A stretch of DNA of 64,000 nucleotides. Source: Oceanospirillaceae bacterium. GTDB lineage: Bacteria; Pseudomonadota; Gammaproteobacteria; Pseudomonadales; Balneatricaceae. The notes beneath the pieces are model-generated. The model did not search any database, was not told the origin of the DNA, and worked only from the letters and a program-made list of their open reading frames with translations. The translations under genes and the position numbers were made by a program. This document shows positions 26,694 to 36,081 of the stretch, piece after piece (within the stretch, counting starts at the first letter, position 1; every line of letters starts with the position of its first letter). Where the stretch lies: the NCBI GenBank assembly GCA_013215375.1, contig JABSRB010000023.1:20891-84890 (forward strand), written 5' to 3'.

Positions 26694-26939
26694 ATGAAAG
26701 ATTCAAAAGTAACAGCCCTTGAGATAGTTCAGTTGCCAACAGATGAGTTCGTTGTGCGTAAAGCGGGAGATGATACTGCTCTGCTGACGATTAATATCAG
26801 CGAAGAGTTCAAAGAAAAGCTTGAAGGTCTGCAAATAGACTTGGCAAGTAAAATGTTGATTGCAGGTATCGAATATTTATCTGAATCTAATCAAATCCAA
26901 GCGGCAAATAAAGAGTCGAAAACGCAGACTTTGCATTAA
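26694..26939 (+). CDS. Small conserved protein of the topA-sulA interval
   Basis: An 81-residue acidic protein: VTALEIVQLPTDEFVVRKAGDD, then LTINISEEFKEKLEG and a helix IDLASKMLIAGIEYLSE. The same position in Pseudomonas carries a similar small protein of unknown function (PA3009-like). Two in-frame ATGs (26685 and 26694) are possible; the second places GAAGATGAGA as ribosome site. It converges on sulA with 17 bp between stops. Confidence 0.6.
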   Translation: MKDSKVTALEIVQLPTDEFVVRKAGDDTALLTINISEEFKEKLEGLQIDLASKMLIAGIEYLSESNQIQAANKESKTQTLH

Positions 26940-26956
26940 AATAGCCACTATTGTTG

Positions 26957-27496
26957 CTATTTAATTCTCTTACGGATAAGTATGCCGTGACTCGCGCCAA
27001 TTCTGGCAGATTGTTCTAGATTGGACATTTCGTGTTCTGATAAGTCACCGCCCCAGCTAATAACCGCATGGCATGTGCCCGCGCTCAAAGCTTTTTTTGC
27101 AAGCATTAGGGCTGAATTGTGCTCGTCTGGATAAAGTAACATGACTTTCTCTAGTGCAATTCCCGCTGACTCAAGTAGGGATTTTGGTAGGTGCTTTGGT
27201 GGTGATACCCAGGCAAACCAGCGATCATCTTTGCTCAGCGTGGCGAGTAAGGGTAGCAGCATTGTCAGGCTTGATGCCTCCTCATCACTGGTAATTATTT
27301 CAGTAATTTTTCCAAGTAAGCTATTGCCTTGAGTGCCATATCTCTGGGTGTTTTTTTGTAAACATTTGCCGCTGCTTGTTAATAAAGACTGTTTTTGGGC
27401 AGGGGCAGCACTGCAAAAATGTTTACCTATGCCGCTGGGTAGGCCGCTTAGTTTTAATTTGCTGTCAATGCGTCTGCTATTTATATCTATTATCAC
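26957..27496 (-). CDS. sulA: SulA-like SOS cell-division inhibitor
   Basis: A 179-residue RecA/SulA-superfamily protein. [52 protein letters not shown] is the conserved SulA core, but no Walker A is present, as expected. SulA sequesters FtsZ during the SOS response. The start overlaps the lexA stop by 4 bp (27493-27496), so the two form a coupled lexA-sulA operon under LexA control, as in Pseudomonas. The C-terminal part is shorter on motifs, so I rely on position as well as sequence. Confidence 0.85.
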   Translation of the reverse strand: MIIDINSRRIDSKLKLSGLPSGIGKHFCSAAPAQKQSLLTSSGKCLQKNTQRYGTQGNSLLGKITEIITSDEEASSLTMLLPLLATLSKDDRWFAWVSPPKHLPKSLLESAGIALEKVMLLYPDEHNSALMLAKKALSAGTCHAVISWGGDLSEHEMSNLEQSARIGASHGILIRKRIK

Positions 27497-28116
27497 GGCT
27501 CGCCTCCCTGGCGTATAACTCCCACTCCCAGTCCTTCTATTGCTATTTCCTGATGAGTTAGGTCAATGACTATTGGAGCAAATTCTTCATTTTCAGCAAT
27601 TAAGCGGACAATGTTGCCATCTCTTTGGTAGCGCTTTACGGTGACTTCATCGTCGATACGTGCGACAACAATTTGACCATTTCTCGCTTCTTTGCACTGA
27701 TGCACCGCAAGTAGGTCCCCATCCATAATGCCAATGTCTTTCATACTAGTGCCTTGTACGCGTAGTAGGTAATCGGCACTAGGGTTGAAAAAATTTGAGG
27801 AGATAGTGCAGTGTTCTTCAATGTGTTCCTGAGCTAAAATTGGCGATCCAGCGGCTACTCTACCAATGATTGGCAGCCCTAAATTGTGCTGTTCATAATT
27901 TGGGATTCGAATGCCTCTAGAAGTACCTGGGATTATTTCGATGGCGCCTTTTTTTGCCAGTGCCTTTAGGTGCTCTTCTGCTGCATTAGTGGACTTGAAA
28001 CCAAGTTTTTTGGCAATATCTGCTCTGGTTGGCGGGTAGCCAGTCTCTTCAATATGATCCTTAATACAGTTGAATACGTCGGTTTGTCGGTTGGTAAGTT
28101 TTGGTGTATTCAGCAT
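27493..28116 (-). CDS. lexA: LexA, SOS repressor
   Basis: A 207-residue repressor. The winged helix at 1-65 has the [20 protein letters not shown] start and the recognition helix [17 protein letters not shown]. The cleavage site is AAGSP (Ala-Gly, about residue 86), and the S24 peptidase dyad is Ser in [14 protein letters not shown] and Lys in DEVTVKRY. RecA-ssDNA triggers self-cleavage and derepression of the SOS genes. Two LexA boxes lie directly upstream (28132-28165), so it is autoregulated. Confidence 0.97.
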   Translation of the reverse strand: MLNTPKLTNRQTDVFNCIKDHIEETGYPPTRADIAKKLGFKSTNAAEEHLKALAKKGAIEIIPGTSRGIRIPNYEQHNLGLPIIGRVAAGSPILAQEHIEEHCTISSNFFNPSADYLLRVQGTSMKDIGIMDGDLLAVHQCKEARNGQIVVARIDDEVTVKRYQRDGNIVRLIAENEEFAPIVIDLTHQEIAIEGLGVGVIRQGGEP

Positions 28117-28131
28117 AATAATTTCCTTTAT

Positions 28132-28147
28132 CTGTTTTTATATACAG
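28132..28147 (-). promoter_or_regulatory. LexA box 1 (lexA-proximal)
   Basis: CTGT-TTTTATAT-ACAG is a perfect CTGT-N8-ACAG. It starts 16 bp upstream of the lexA ATG. Confidence 0.93.
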
Positions 28148-28149
28148 TA

Positions 28150-28165
28150 CTTGGATTATATACAG
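28150..28165 (-). promoter_or_regulatory. LexA box 2 (lexA-dinG intergenic)
   Basis: On the minus strand CTGTATATAATCCAAG. One arm is perfect and the other degenerate, like the second box of E. coli lexA. It is 18 bp from box 1, a near two-turn spacing. Confidence 0.75.
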
Positions 28166-28191
28166 TATTTGTCTTCTGTAAAGCTTTTTCT

Positions 28192-28207
28192 CTGTCTATA
28201 TATCCAG
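28192..28207 (+). promoter_or_regulatory. LexA box 3 (dinG side)
   Basis: CTGT-CTATATAT-CCAG, one mismatch to CTGT-N8-ACAG. It lies 93 bp before the dinG start and is best placed to repress dinG. Confidence 0.8.
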
Positions 28208-28299
28208 TGTTTTGCTATGCTAACAAAGCTTTAATTCGGCGCTTACACAATCAATGTTTTCAGTTTAATGTCATCGTAATACATAATGGGCTGTATCTT

Positions 28300-30420
28300 T
28301 TGCTAACTAATACTTTAAAGAAATCAATACAATCCAGCTATCGGCAGTTCCTTGATCACCGCAACTTAAAACCACGCTCTGGGCAAAAACAGATGATTGC
28401 TCATGTCGCTAGAGTCCTTGGTGGTATTGAGTCTGATCACAACAATGAGCGCAAGAACGATAATCATCTCTGTGTCATTGAAGCCGGGACTGGTACAGGT
28501 AAAACCATGGCTTATTTATTAAGTGCCGTGCCTATTGCACGAGCTAAAGAATGTAAGTTAGTGCTATCGACTGCCACCGTGGCGCTGCAAGAGCAGCTAA
28601 TTAATAAAGATCTGCCGGAGCTTAACGCTATTACCGATTGGTCCTGTAATTATATTTTGGCTAAGGGCCGTGGCAGATACTTCTGTCTGTTGCAGGCTAA
28701 ACGTTTTCTGGATTCTCAAGATGATATGGGGCAGATGGCGCTTTACGAAGATGAGCAGGCGTTTAAAATTGATGAACACACCGTTGCTTATTATCGTACG
28801 TTACTTGCGGATTTTAATGCGGGGACTTGGGATGGTGATCGCGATTCGATGAAAAATGAAATTGCAGAGGAAGTGTGGCGCCCACTTACCAGTGATCACA
28901 CTAGATGTACCAACCGCCATTGTGATTATTTTAATAACTGCCCCTTTTACCAAGCTCGTGATGCATTAGATAAAGCGGATATTATTGTCGCTAACCATGA
29001 TTTAGTACTTGCCGATTTGTCTTTAGGTGGAGGAGCTATTTTACCAGAACCTGCTAATACTATTTACGTATTCGATGAAGCCCATCACTTAGGGCAAAAA
29101 ACCACTGGACACTTTGCCTATAATCTACGTTTAAAATCCACCATTAAATGGCTTAAAACTTCGGTTCGTCAGCTCGATCAGTTAATAGCTGAGACTAATC
29201 AACATCCTAGTATCGTACAGTACATTGATCGGATGGAAATGCCGCGTAGAGACCTTGAATCTGCATTAGAGCAATGGTTGCAGCAAGCTAGGAATCTGTT
29301 TACCACTGCTAATACTGATCGTGACAGAATGCGTTTTGCCAATGGCTTGGTTCCAGAAAGTCTCATGGTACAAGCGGCGACAGTGGCTGCGGCTGCAGAA
29401 AAATGGTCGATGAAAGCTGAGCAAATTGTCGATGTGTTAAAAGAGGCATTAGATGGCTCCGTTGTTGAATTAGATAAATCTGTTGCCGAGCGTTGGTATC
29501 CCGTGCTGGGTGTTATTTGGTCGCGCGGGCAAAGCATGTATTGGCTGGCAAAAAGTTACGCCAGTTTAGATGATCCAGGTACAACACCCACTGCTAGGTG
29601 GATAAATGTGTTAGACACTGTAGATGGAACTGACTTTGAATGTCGTAGCTGTCCGGTATCAGCTGCTGATACTTTAAAAGAGCATCTTTGGGATAATTGT
29701 TTCGGGGCTGTGTTAACATCAGCCACAATGACTGCTTTGGGCCGTTTTGACCGCACTGTAGCTGATTTAGGTTTACCCAGTGATACTTTGTGTGCACAAT
29801 TGCCAAGCCCATTTGACTATCAAAATAGTGCCAGCTTAATTGTGCCGGCTATGAAGGTTGATCCAAGCAAACCAGAGGAGCATACCCAAGAGGTAATTAG
29901 CTTTCTCAATGAGAATCTTCCTCAGGCGACTGCCACATTGGTGTTATTTAGCTCATGGCGTCAAATGGGTACTGTCATTGACTCTATGTCCAGCGCCCTT
30001 AAAGAAAAAATAATGGCGCAGGGCGAGTTGAGCAAAAATGAAATACTGCGCCGTCATCGCAAAAAAATTGATGATGGTTTGAGTAGTGTGATTTTTGGTC
30101 TCGCTTCCTTCTCTGAAGGTGTCGATTTGCCAGGAGATTATTTAAAGCAGGTTATTATTACCAAGCTCCCTTTTGGAGTGCCAGATGATCCTGTTGATGC
30201 AACTATGTCTGAGTGGATAGAAAACTCAGGGGGTAATGCGTTCATGCAGTTGACAGTACCGGCCACATCAATGCGTTTAACGCAGGCTGTGGGTCGACTG
30301 TTAAGGTCAGAAAGTGATACTGGCGAAGTTATACTATTAGATCGACGAGTGGTTACTAGACGCTATGGGCGTCAATTATTAGACGCACTTCCACCATTTC
30401 GTCGTCAAATCGAACGATGA
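28300..30420 (+). CDS. dinG: DinG, ATP-dependent 5'-3' DNA helicase
   Basis: A 706-residue XPD-like superfamily 2 helicase. Walker A is EAGTGTGKTMAYL and the DEAH box FDEAHHLGQK. Four Cys of the iron-sulfur cluster lie between (CLLQAKR region, then CTNRHCDYFNNC), and motif VI is QAVGRLLRSESDTG. DinG unwinds R-loops and D-loops and resolves replication-transcription conflicts. The frame is open far upstream into lexA, but the homologous region begins at LTNTLKKSIQSSY, where a TTG at 28300 is the only start codon that fits. Divergent from lexA with a LexA box. Confidence 0.92.
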   Translation: MLTNTLKKSIQSSYRQFLDHRNLKPRSGQKQMIAHVARVLGGIESDHNNERKNDNHLCVIEAGTGTGKTMAYLLSAVPIARAKECKLVLSTATVALQEQLINKDLPELNAITDWSCNYILAKGRGRYFCLLQAKRFLDSQDDMGQMALYEDEQAFKIDEHTVAYYRTLLADFNAGTWDGDRDSMKNEIAEEVWRPLTSDHTRCTNRHCDYFNNCPFYQARDALDKADIIVANHDLVLADLSLGGGAILPEPANTIYVFDEAHHLGQKTTGHFAYNLRLKSTIKWLKTSVRQLDQLIAETNQHPSIVQYIDRMEMPRRDLESALEQWLQQARNLFTTANTDRDRMRFANGLVPESLMVQAATVAAAAEKWSMKAEQIVDVLKEALDGSVVELDKSVAERWYPVLGVIWSRGQSMYWLAKSYASLDDPGTTPTARWINVLDTVDGTDFECRSCPVSAADTLKEHLWDNCFGAVLTSATMTALGRFDRTVADLGLPSDTLCAQLPSPFDYQNSASLIVPAMKVDPSKPEEHTQEVISFLNENLPQATATLVLFSSWRQMGTVIDSMSSALKEKIMAQGELSKNEILRRHRKKIDDGLSSVIFGLASFSEGVDLPGDYLKQVIITKLPFGVPDDPVDATMSEWIENSGGNAFMQLTVPATSMRLTQAVGRLLRSESDTGEVILLDRRVVTRRYGRQLLDALPPFRRQIER

Positions 30421-30439
30421 GCTCACTGCGAGTGAGCTC
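30419..30439 (+). other. 9-bp hairpin at the dinG stop codon
   Basis: GAGCTCACT-GCG-AGTGAGCTC is a perfect stem (30419-30427 with 30431-30439) that begins inside the dinG stop codon. No T tail follows; it could slow 3' decay or reduce read-through into rhlB. Confidence 0.5.
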
Positions 30440-30462
30440 CTATTAATGAGATGTAAGTTACT

Positions 30463-31695
30463 GTGAATACAACAAATAATACCAACACGACATGGCTTCC
30501 TGCCGATTTTCATGCAGAAAAAGTAGAGGGTAAACAACGTTTCCATGATTTCTCTTTGCCTGATGAATTAATGCATGGCATTGCAGATCTAGGGTTTCAA
30601 TATTGCACACCTATCCAGGCGGCTACTATCGAACACGCACTTCACGGTCGCGATATCATAGGCAAGGCGCAAACTGGAACAGGTAAAACAGCCGCTTTCT
30701 TAGTGGGCATTATTGCTGATTTACTGGATTTTCCCTATACCCACAAACGCAAGCTATCCGAGCCGCGTGCCTTAATCGTCGCACCAACCCGTGAGTTAGC
30801 GTTGCAAATAGCATCTGATGCTGAGCTGTTGTGTAAATATACCGACTTACATGTAGTCGCTTTGGTTGGCGGTGTTGACTACGGCAAGCAACGCAAAGAG
30901 CTCTCTGCAAAAGCGGTTGATATCATTGTTGCCACCCCTGGCCGTCTGATTGATTATGTACGCTCAAAAGAAGTTGACCTCGGCAATGTCGAAATGTTGG
31001 TACTGGATGAAGCTGACCGTATGTTAAGCATGGGTTTCATTCCCGATGTACGTACTATTATTCGTAGTACTCCGCGTAAAGGCGATGAGCGCCAAACTTT
31101 ATTATACAGTGCCACCTTTACCGAAGAGGTGATGAATCTTGCCGGACAGTGGACTGATAATCCAGTCGTGGTTGAAATTGAGTCTAACCAAAAGACTACT
31201 GACACAGTAAAGCAAAAAGTATTTTTAGTAGAGAAGAAAGATAAATACAAGTTGTTGCGTAATTACATTATGCAGAATGATATTGAGCGTGTAATCGTGT
31301 TTTGTAACAGACGTCATCAGACTCGTGATCTGGCAGAGAAACTCAAGAGAGACGGCATAAGAGCTTCTTTGATGTCAGGAGAAATTCCGCAGCACAAGCG
31401 TGTTAAAACTTTAGATGACTTCAAGAAAGGCAGAATCCAAGTGATGGTTGCCACTGATGTTGCTGGTCGTGGTATTCATGTTGATGGCGTAGGTCTTGTC
31501 GTTAACTACCACCTGCCAGAGGATGCTGATGATTATGTACACCGTATAGGTCGTACAGGTCGCGCTGGTACAACGGGAGTTTCGATTTGTTTTGCCTGTG
31601 AAGATGACTCTTTTATGATTCCTGAGATTGAAGAGCAAACTGGCGTTAAATTAGATTGTATCCATCCTAGTGAAGAGTTGTTAGCGTCTCTTTAA
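30463..31695 (+). CDS. rhlB: DEAD-box RNA helicase, RhlB-like
   Basis: A 410-residue protein starting at GTG. The helicase motifs are complete: Q motif [14 protein letters not shown], Walker [23 protein letters not shown] in [16 protein letters not shown], and motifs [17 protein letters not shown] and [10 protein letters not shown]. The order and the [13 protein letters not shown] stretch resemble RhlB, which unwinds mRNA in the degradosome with RNase E. Following dinG and preceding gpsA is not a conserved position, so RhlE-like specificity cannot be fully excluded. Confidence 0.85.
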   Translation: MNTTNNTNTTWLPADFHAEKVEGKQRFHDFSLPDELMHGIADLGFQYCTPIQAATIEHALHGRDIIGKAQTGTGKTAAFLVGIIADLLDFPYTHKRKLSEPRALIVAPTRELALQIASDAELLCKYTDLHVVALVGGVDYGKQRKELSAKAVDIIVATPGRLIDYVRSKEVDLGNVEMLVLDEADRMLSMGFIPDVRTIIRSTPRKGDERQTLLYSATFTEEVMNLAGQWTDNPVVVEIESNQKTTDTVKQKVFLVEKKDKYKLLRNYIMQNDIERVIVFCNRRHQTRDLAEKLKRDGIRASLMSGEIPQHKRVKTLDDFKKGRIQVMVATDVAGRGIHVDGVGLVVNYHLPEDADDYVHRIGRTGRAGTTGVSICFACEDDSFMIPEIEEQTGVKLDCIHPSEELLASL

Positions 31696-31801
31696 GGTAT
31701 AAAGTGGCTTACCTGAGGCCTTAACATAATCTATCGAGCGTATTGGTTATGTTGATGTCTCTGGTTGTTAGTCAAAGCAGAATATTAGAGTTTATTTTAA
31801 G

Positions 31802-32836
31802 ATGAGTCATAAAGGCTTCAAAATAGCCGTTTTAGGTGGGGGCAGTTTCGGTACTGTTATTGCCAACATTTGTGCGGAAAAAGGCTGTGATGTCAGGCAG
31901 TGGATGCGCAGTGAAAATGCTGCCCAAGAAATTAATGACATTCATTGCAATAGTCGCTATTTACCGGATTATATATTAGCGCCTTCACTGGTCGCTTACA
32001 CGGATCTTGCGGCAGCGCTCAAAGATGTGTCATTGGTATTTGTTTCTATTCCCAGCGCTAGTTTTCGAGCAGTATTGCAACAAGCAGCGCCTCATTTACC
32101 GGACAACATTAAGGTTATTAGTACCACAAAAGGGGTTGAAGAAAGCTCTTTTTATATGATGAGTCAAATAGTCGAACAAGAGCTGCCCAGTGCAAAAGTC
32201 GGAGTATTAAGTGGCCCTAACTTTGCAAAAGAACTGGCTCAGCGTCAATTGACGGCGACTGTGGTGGCTAGTAAAGATGAGGAGCTTCGCTGCGTAGTAC
32301 AAAAATTGTTGCATCAAGTATATTTTCGTATTTATGCCAGTGATGATATTTTCGGCGTTGAGCTTGGGGGCGTATTAAAGAACATTTACGCAATAGCTTC
32401 GGGATTAAGTGGTGCTATGGGTATGGGAGAGAATACTCGCAGCATGATACTCACCCGAGCGCTAGCTGAAATGAGTCGTTTTGCGGTGAGCATGGGCGCT
32501 AACCCTATGACCTTTTTGGGTTTGGCGGGCGTTGGAGATCTAGTGGCAACTTGCATGTCGCCATTGAGTCGAAATTATCGAGTAGGCCATGCGTTAGGGC
32601 TTGGTAAAACTTTAGAAGAGGCGGTGGCAGAGCTTTGTCAAGTGGCTGAGGGCGTTAATACCGTTAAACTGGTGCATAACAAAAGTATTGAATTAGGTGT
32701 ATATATGCCTCTGTTGCATGGCTTGTACCAAGTGGTTTACGAAGGGGCAGCTCCTGAAGCTGTTGCTAAGAGCATGATGCTCTCGGAACAGGGATCGGAT
32801 GTAGAGTTTGTGCTTCCTCGTCAGCCTACTTTCTAA
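31802..32836 (+). CDS. gpsA: Glycerol-3-phosphate dehydrogenase [NAD(P)+]
   Basis: A 344-residue enzyme with an N-terminal Rossmann domain (VLGGGSFGTVIA, about 10-21), LSGPNFAKEL, the catalytic Lys in LGGVLKNIYAIASG and the substrate-binding GVGDLVATCMSPLSRNYRVG. It reduces dihydroxyacetone phosphate to sn-glycerol-3-phosphate for phospholipid synthesis. The next gene, sixA, follows by 37 bp, the same pair as in Pseudomonas. Confidence 0.96.
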   Translation: MSHKGFKIAVLGGGSFGTVIANICAEKGCDVRQWMRSENAAQEINDIHCNSRYLPDYILAPSLVAYTDLAAALKDVSLVFVSIPSASFRAVLQQAAPHLPDNIKVISTTKGVEESSFYMMSQIVEQELPSAKVGVLSGPNFAKELAQRQLTATVVASKDEELRCVVQKLLHQVYFRIYASDDIFGVELGGVLKNIYAIASGLSGAMGMGENTRSMILTRALAEMSRFAVSMGANPMTFLGLAGVGDLVATCMSPLSRNYRVGHALGLGKTLEEAVAELCQVAEGVNTVKLVHNKSIELGVYMPLLHGLYQVVYEGAAPEAVAKSMMLSEQGSDVEFVLPRQPTF

Positions 32837-32873
32837 ACTTACTTCCTTTATAAGTACAAAATAGGATCCGTCG

Positions 32874-33329
32874 ATGTTTTTTTTAATGCGTCATGGTGAA
32901 GCGAGTTGGCAGGCAGCGACTGATTTTGATCGAGTGCTTACGGAAGTGGGGCATGAACAGTTAGTTACAATGGCTATGCGGCAGCATTTGCAGCTTAAAG
33001 GGATCACTAAAATTGTTTGTTCCCCTTTTGTGCGAACCCGTCAAAGTGCCGCTATTATTGCTCATTCTCTGGGTGATATCCCTATTGTATACGACAATCA
33101 ACTTACTCCGGCGAATACCGTTCAGGAAGCTATTGCTGCCCTGGAGATGCACTGGTGTGAGCAGTTGCTGGTTGTCACGCATCAGCCGTTAATCGGCAAT
33201 CTTATCAGCTACTTTGAACAGGGCGATCAGGCTTACCCAGAATCTGTGTCACCAGGCTCCATTTATTCATATTCTATGGCGTGGCCTGGGCCTGGCTGCG
33301 GGTTACGTGAGTCTGTATTTTCTGTTTAA
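32874..33329 (+). CDS. sixA: SixA-type phosphohistidine phosphatase
   Basis: A 151-residue histidine-phosphatase-superfamily protein. The RHG catalytic motif MFFLMRHGEASW is at the very N-terminus, and the second catalytic His lies in VVTHQPLIGNL. SixA dephosphorylates HPt or PTS phosphohistidine residues. It follows gpsA. Its 3' end overlaps the tail of the Wzy-type gene on the other strand by 56 bp (33274-33329), an unusual tail-to-tail overlap. Confidence 0.9.
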   Translation: MFFLMRHGEASWQAATDFDRVLTEVGHEQLVTMAMRQHLQLKGITKIVCSPFVRTRQSAAIIAHSLGDIPIVYDNQLTPANTVQEAIAALEMHWCEQLLVVTHQPLIGNLISYFEQGDQAYPESVSPGSIYSYSMAWPGPGCGLRESVFSV

Positions 33330-35037
33330 ATTGATCGATTGTTTTGTTTTCTTCAATATCAGCCAATCTCTCGATGATCTCAGTAGTCACAGGATACATT
33401 CTAGCTGCTCTGCGAATGGTTTTTAGCGCCTTTTCCCGCTCCCCTAAATATACATAGGCTAACGCTAAGTTTTTCATAGTGCTGGTAACGGGGTGTTTTA
33501 TGATGTACTGCTCTGCCCATTCTATATAAACAGTAGTCATCTCGTTGGTACCTAAGGCAATATCCCTATAGAGCAGTGTGGTTAGCTGAATATTATAGGC
33601 AAGGTCTTGGTAATAGAGATTGCTGTTGGCGCTTTGTAAGTAGCTATAGCCTACTTGTGGGTTGCGCATAAAAGTCACGAGCCCCTGTAGCGCTATAGTG
33701 GTGTGCAAGAAAAACCCCACTAATAGAGCGCCCAGAGATAAGGAGCAGTACAAAATTAACTTAGTAGTTGCTGCTGAAAGATTTGCTTTATACCGTTTAA
33801 CTTGGTGGTTGTGAATTAAAAACAATAGCGTTAACCACAAAAACCACAGAGCTGACGAAAGGTAAAAGGGTAGTTCAACTTGAGTGTGAAAGCTAATCGG
33901 AAATATAAGCGCGCAATAACTCAGTGCCCGTCTCCAGCCCAATTTCAGTAGGGCTAATGCAGAGCCTAACAGCGCAATAAATATTCCCGTCAGCGAGCTT
34001 ATGCCCCCTTCAATCATCCAAAATAGTAATTCATTGTGCGGGTGGGAAAAGCGTTGTCCGCCTATTTTGTCGCTGTGGGGGTAATCTATTTTAGCCTCTT
34101 GAAATACTTGCTCAAAACTTCCCAAGCCATGCCCAAAATAAGGGGCTTGTTTGAATGTTTGCCATGATAAATCATATATATATGTGCGTGCATGCGCTCG
34201 TTGAGTGTCCAGTTTCGTCTCATATTTAGCAAAGCCTTGCGATAGGACTACCCCACCACTAATCCCTATAATAAATGCAGATAGCAGCATTATGCTAAAG
34301 ACCTTATTGTGTTTAAATGCTGTATATCTTGCGATGATAATTAGCGGTAATGAGATGCTAAAGGCTACCAGTGTTGTTCTTGAGCTGATGCCTAATAACA
34401 TTGCGCTAGTGCAGGTTATGGTGATTAATAGCAGTAGCTTGTATGCGTAGTGCCGTTTTTTTAGCGAGGGGCAAGTGCCAAGATACAAGGCCACAAAAAA
34501 AGCAGTCGTTAAAAAGCTGGCATGCACATTGATCTGTTGAAATATGCTGATAGGTGCGTTGTTGGTGGTATGTGGAATATAGCTAGTGAAGTACCAACCC
34601 TGCACTTGGCTTAGTGCAATTAAGCTGTGTAACACCGCGGCGGCGCATAATGCGTAAAGGATGTTTTCTAGGGCGCGGCGTTTTAGTTCGAATTGATATA
34701 GGGCCACTATAAACAAATAACCACCGATCACATAGCTCATTCTGAATAACCATTGCGTCGGTTTTTCGCTTTCATTGATAAAACCGCTGACAATAAAGCC
34801 TATGGGCAAAGCTGCGAGTGCCAACCAATACTGAGGTAGAATAATGACTCGTTTAAGCAGTATTTGAAATACACCACTACAGATGACAAAAATCGCACAG
34901 ATCCATACCCAGTTATTGTAAGGAATAGATAGTCCCTCGCCTCCTGGACTCTGTTGTGAGTAAAAAGGGGAGAGCACGAAGACGCTACAAATTAAACAGC
35001 AAAAGAAAAAAGATTGGCGTTGTAGTGATTTATCCAT
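33274..35037 (-). CDS. Wzy_C/PglL-type O-antigen ligase or O-oligosaccharyltransferase
   Basis: A 587-residue inner-membrane protein with about twelve hydrophobic segments and a soluble C-terminal region (about 475-580, helical, TPR-like LALAYVYLGEREKALKTI). The Wzy_C signature is near 295-345: FGHGLGSFEQVFQEA then FSHPHNELLFWMIEGG with the catalytic His. PglL/PilO enzymes transfer lipid-linked glycans to pilin or other proteins, and WaaL relatives use lipid A core. The C-terminal Wzy_C_2-like extension favours PglL type. It overlaps sixA on the other strand by 56 bp. No glycan synthesis genes adjoin. Confidence 0.8.
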   Translation of the reverse strand: MDKSLQRQSFFFCCLICSVFVLSPFYSQQSPGGEGLSIPYNNWVWICAIFVICSGVFQILLKRVIILPQYWLALAALPIGFIVSGFINESEKPTQWLFRMSYVIGGYLFIVALYQFELKRRALENILYALCAAAVLHSLIALSQVQGWYFTSYIPHTTNNAPISIFQQINVHASFLTTAFFVALYLGTCPSLKKRHYAYKLLLLITITCTSAMLLGISSRTTLVAFSISLPLIIIARYTAFKHNKVFSIMLLSAFIIGISGGVVLSQGFAKYETKLDTQRAHARTYIYDLSWQTFKQAPYFGHGLGSFEQVFQEAKIDYPHSDKIGGQRFSHPHNELLFWMIEGGISSLTGIFIALLGSALALLKLGWRRALSYCALIFPISFHTQVELPFYLSSALWFLWLTLLFLIHNHQVKRYKANLSAATTKLILYCSLSLGALLVGFFLHTTIALQGLVTFMRNPQVGYSYLQSANSNLYYQDLAYNIQLTTLLYRDIALGTNEMTTVYIEWAEQYIIKHPVTSTMKNLALAYVYLGEREKALKTIRRAARMYPVTTEIIERLADIEENKTIDQFKQKIQTHVTRSQAQATP

Positions 35038-35080
35038 GAAAATAGCGTGTCCTTAGTGGCGTAAGTCAATTGTAGAATAA

Positions 35081-35959
35081 ATGGGTAACAGATTGTATAT
35101 AAAGCGAGAGTTTAGTTTAAATTTCAATAATCTGACAATGACTGGCATGGTGCTGGGGGATGAGTCAAAAGTGCCTATACTTTGCCTGCACGGCTGGTTG
35201 GATAATGCGGCCAGTTTTGAAATTATAGCCCCGAAAATTAAGGATCGACATTTAATAGCCCTGGATTTTATCGGTCACGGCCAGTCTTCTCATCGGGCGC
35301 TTAATCACCCTTATTATATTTGGGATAACGTCACCGATTTGTATAGCGCGTTAGAGGCGCTGAAAATTGATAAAATTGACATACTAGGTCATTCAATGGG
35401 GGCGAGTGTCGCTGTATTGTTCGCCGCTTGTTTTCCCGAGAAAGTTAGTCGCTTATATTTGATTGAAGGACTGGCGCCGCTTAATTATGCCGCGGATAAG
35501 TTGCCGCTATTAATGGCTAAAGCGATTAGAAAAAGGGTGGCAGCTAAAAGTAGCCCCTCACGCTCTCATATCGATTTAAATACATTTATCAATGCGCGTT
35601 CCAACAGCTTTTTCCCGGTGTCACTAACTGCAGCAGAGATGCTAGTAAAGAGGGGGACACAAGCGGATCTTAATGGTTATCGCTGGAGTAGTGATCCCGC
35701 TTTATTACTGCCTTCCATAAACAGAATGGGTATTGGACAAATAGAAGCTTTTTTACAGGCGATAAAAGTCCCTGTGGTGTTATACATAGCAGAGCAAGGT
35801 TTGGTTGATGATCAGTGGCGTGAATATTTCAAATATGTAGAGCAGTTAAAAGTGCATACTTTTTGCGGTAATCACCATCTTCATATGCAGGAGGAGGGGG
35901 CTAATTTAATTGCGCAGTCACTGTCTGAATGTTTTGCTAAATGTGGCCCTATTAAATAG
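35081..35959 (+). CDS. Alpha/beta hydrolase
   Basis: A 292-residue hydrolase fold. The oxyanion region is LCLHGWLDNAASF, the nucleophile elbow LGHSMGAS, with FIGHGQSSHR after the second strand and a C-terminal His in CGNHHLHMQEEG. These are the features of serine hydrolases near the lipase/epoxide-hydrolase group. A similar hydrolase is often near gpsA-sixA in Pseudomonas. The substrate is unknown. Confidence 0.82.
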   Translation: MGNRLYIKREFSLNFNNLTMTGMVLGDESKVPILCLHGWLDNAASFEIIAPKIKDRHLIALDFIGHGQSSHRALNHPYYIWDNVTDLYSALEALKIDKIDILGHSMGASVAVLFAACFPEKVSRLYLIEGLAPLNYAADKLPLLMAKAIRKRVAAKSSPSRSHIDLNTFINARSNSFFPVSLTAAEMLVKRGTQADLNGYRWSSDPALLLPSINRMGIGQIEAFLQAIKVPVVLYIAEQGLVDDQWREYFKYVEQLKVHTFCGNHHLHMQEEGANLIAQSLSECFAKCGPIK

Positions 35960-36081
35960 TGCTAAAATATTATTTCAAATAAATTGAATCCGTCTAAAAT
36001 TAACTGGCGTATAAGTGGGTGTAACAATCATTATGCGTTATCCAAACGATAAAAAATTTAAGGGTTAAAGAGGATTATATT

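Noticed and set aside
27970..28299. Long N-terminal extension of dinG reaching into lexA
   Set aside because: No similarity to DinG before about 28300, and it would cross the LexA boxes and the opposing lexA gene.
30954..31250. 98-codon minus-strand frame inside rhlB
   Set aside because: Shadow of conserved helicase motifs.
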